Assembly (NCBI GenBank): GCA_947165115.1
Contig: CAMUZD010000142.1
Coordinates: 1-5,419, forward strand
Reading direction: 5' to 3'
Source of the DNA: an uncultured Clostridia bacterium
Lineage (GTDB): Bacteria; Bacillota; Clostridia; Oscillospirales; Acutalibacteraceae
DNA length: 5,419 nucleotides
The notes under the pieces are model-generated. The model was not told the origin of the DNA. It searched no databases and worked only from the letters and a program-made list of their open reading frames with translations. Each line of letters starts with the position of its first letter. Position 1 is the first letter of the stretch. A program made the translations under genes and the position numbers. Of this stretch, positions 4,833 through 5,419 are shown piece after piece.

Positions 4833-5419
4833 ATGTCCGATAATTCAAATATCGTTCCCACAGGCTCTGAACTTCTCAGAAGAGAAGAAAACAGGCAGTC
4901 CGTAATTGTCAAAACAAGTGTAATAGGCATAATCACTAATATTTTTCTTGCAGCTTTCAAGGCGGGAGTCGGCATTATCTCAAAATCAATCGCTGTCACT
5001 CTTGATGCGGTCAATAACCTTACCGATGCGATTTCAAGTATCATCACTATCGCAGGCGCGAAGCTCTCGGGAAAGCGACCGGATAAGAAACATCCGCTCG
5101 GTCACGGCAGAGCCGAGTATCTTAGCTCAATGATAATTGCCGCCATTATTCTTTACGCAGGTATCACTGCGTTTACCGAGTCGGTGAAAATGATTATTTC
5201 ACCCGAAAAACCGGAATATACCGCTGTTTCACTGATTATTATCGCGGTGGCTGTGCCCGTGAAAATAATACTGGGCTCTTTCTTCAAAAAACGCGGCAAG
5301 GCCGTCAATTCCGGCTCGCTAGTCGCTTCAGGTTCCGATGCTCTATTTGACGCGGTTATTTCCGCTTCCGTGCTTGTCTCGGCTTTGATATATATGATTT
5401 TCGGCATTTCAACGGAAGC
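4833..5419 (+). CDS. Cation diffusion facilitator (CDF) exporter, Mn-type site, 3' partial
   Basis: Proton-coupled divalent cation exporter of the inner membrane; 195 residues are seen before the window ends, and the rest of the membrane domain and the cytoplasmic C-terminal domain are missing. About five hydrophobic segments are visible after a polar N-terminus. Signatures are AVNNLTDAISSI (59-70) in helix 2, the loop KKHPLGHGRAEY (85-96), and SGSDALFDAVIS (166-177) in helix 5. The transport-site quartet reads Asn61/Asp65 and Asp169/Asp173. Zn exporters such as YiiP have a His in helix 5; Asn or Asp with DxxxD is the pattern of Mn-exporting CDFs such as MntE and MneP, so Mn2+ is the best guess. 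AAGAGGTG (4819-4826) lies six bases before ATG 4833 and overlaps the ohrR stop, so it is in the same operon. Confidence 0.9.
   Translation, partial: MSDNSNIVPTGSELLRREENRQSVIVKTSVIGIITNIFLAAFKAGVGIISKSIAVTLDAVNNLTDAISSIITIAGAKLSGKRPDKKHPLGHGRAEYLSSMIIAAIILYAGITAFTESVKMIISPEKPEYTAVSLIIIAVAVPVKIILGSFFKKRGKAVNSGSLVASGSDALFDAVISASVLVSALIYMIFGISTE

Overview
The window looks like chromosomal DNA of an anaerobic Firmicute, most likely a gut-type Clostridia (Oscillospirales-like; inference). The pointers are a ThiT substrate subunit of an ECF thiamine transporter, a Bacillus-type OhrR, a TSCPD-domain small protein, strong AGGAGG-type ribosome binding sites and AT-rich spacers between moderate-GC genes. 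All genes are on the + strand. I see no RNA gene, CRISPR array, insertion sequence or phage gene.

Layout. (1) 1-657: the 5'-damaged or mis-assembled end of thiT; no upstream start is usable in its frame. (2) 658-758: AT-rich spacer with a clear extended -10 promoter. (3) 759-3420: a tight four-gene transcription unit encoding a dCMP deaminase, a GH27 alpha-galactosidase, a 65-residue four-Cys zinc-ribbon-like protein of unknown function and a glycerophosphodiester phosphodiesterase. It closes with a strong intrinsic terminator at 3480-3512. (4) 3572-3607: a near-consensus promoter whose -10 lies inside a perfect palindrome resembling the OhrR operator. (5) 3633-5419: a second tight operon encoding a glutathione-peroxidase-type thiol peroxidase, a TSCPD-domain protein, OhrR and a CDF cation exporter that runs off the window end.

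The most interesting part is the second operon. It appears to be a self-contained organic-peroxide response module. The sensor-repressor OhrR keeps its peroxide-sensing Cys14 and both supporting tyrosines, and it has an extra Cys120 close to where two-Cys OhrR proteins carry their resolving Cys. The OhrR-like operator sits over the only evident promoter of the operon, so the regulator would control itself as well as the enzyme. The presumed effector is a thiol peroxidase (GPx fold, 2-Cys, probably thioredoxin-dependent) instead of the usual Ohr. The operon also contains an uncharacterised Cys-rich TSCPD protein and a cation exporter whose metal-site residues (Asn/Asp/Asp/Asp) point to Mn2+. 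This would couple peroxide defence to metal handling. The first operon joins enzymes of nucleotide, alpha-galactoside and glycerophosphodiester metabolism and has no obvious single theme.
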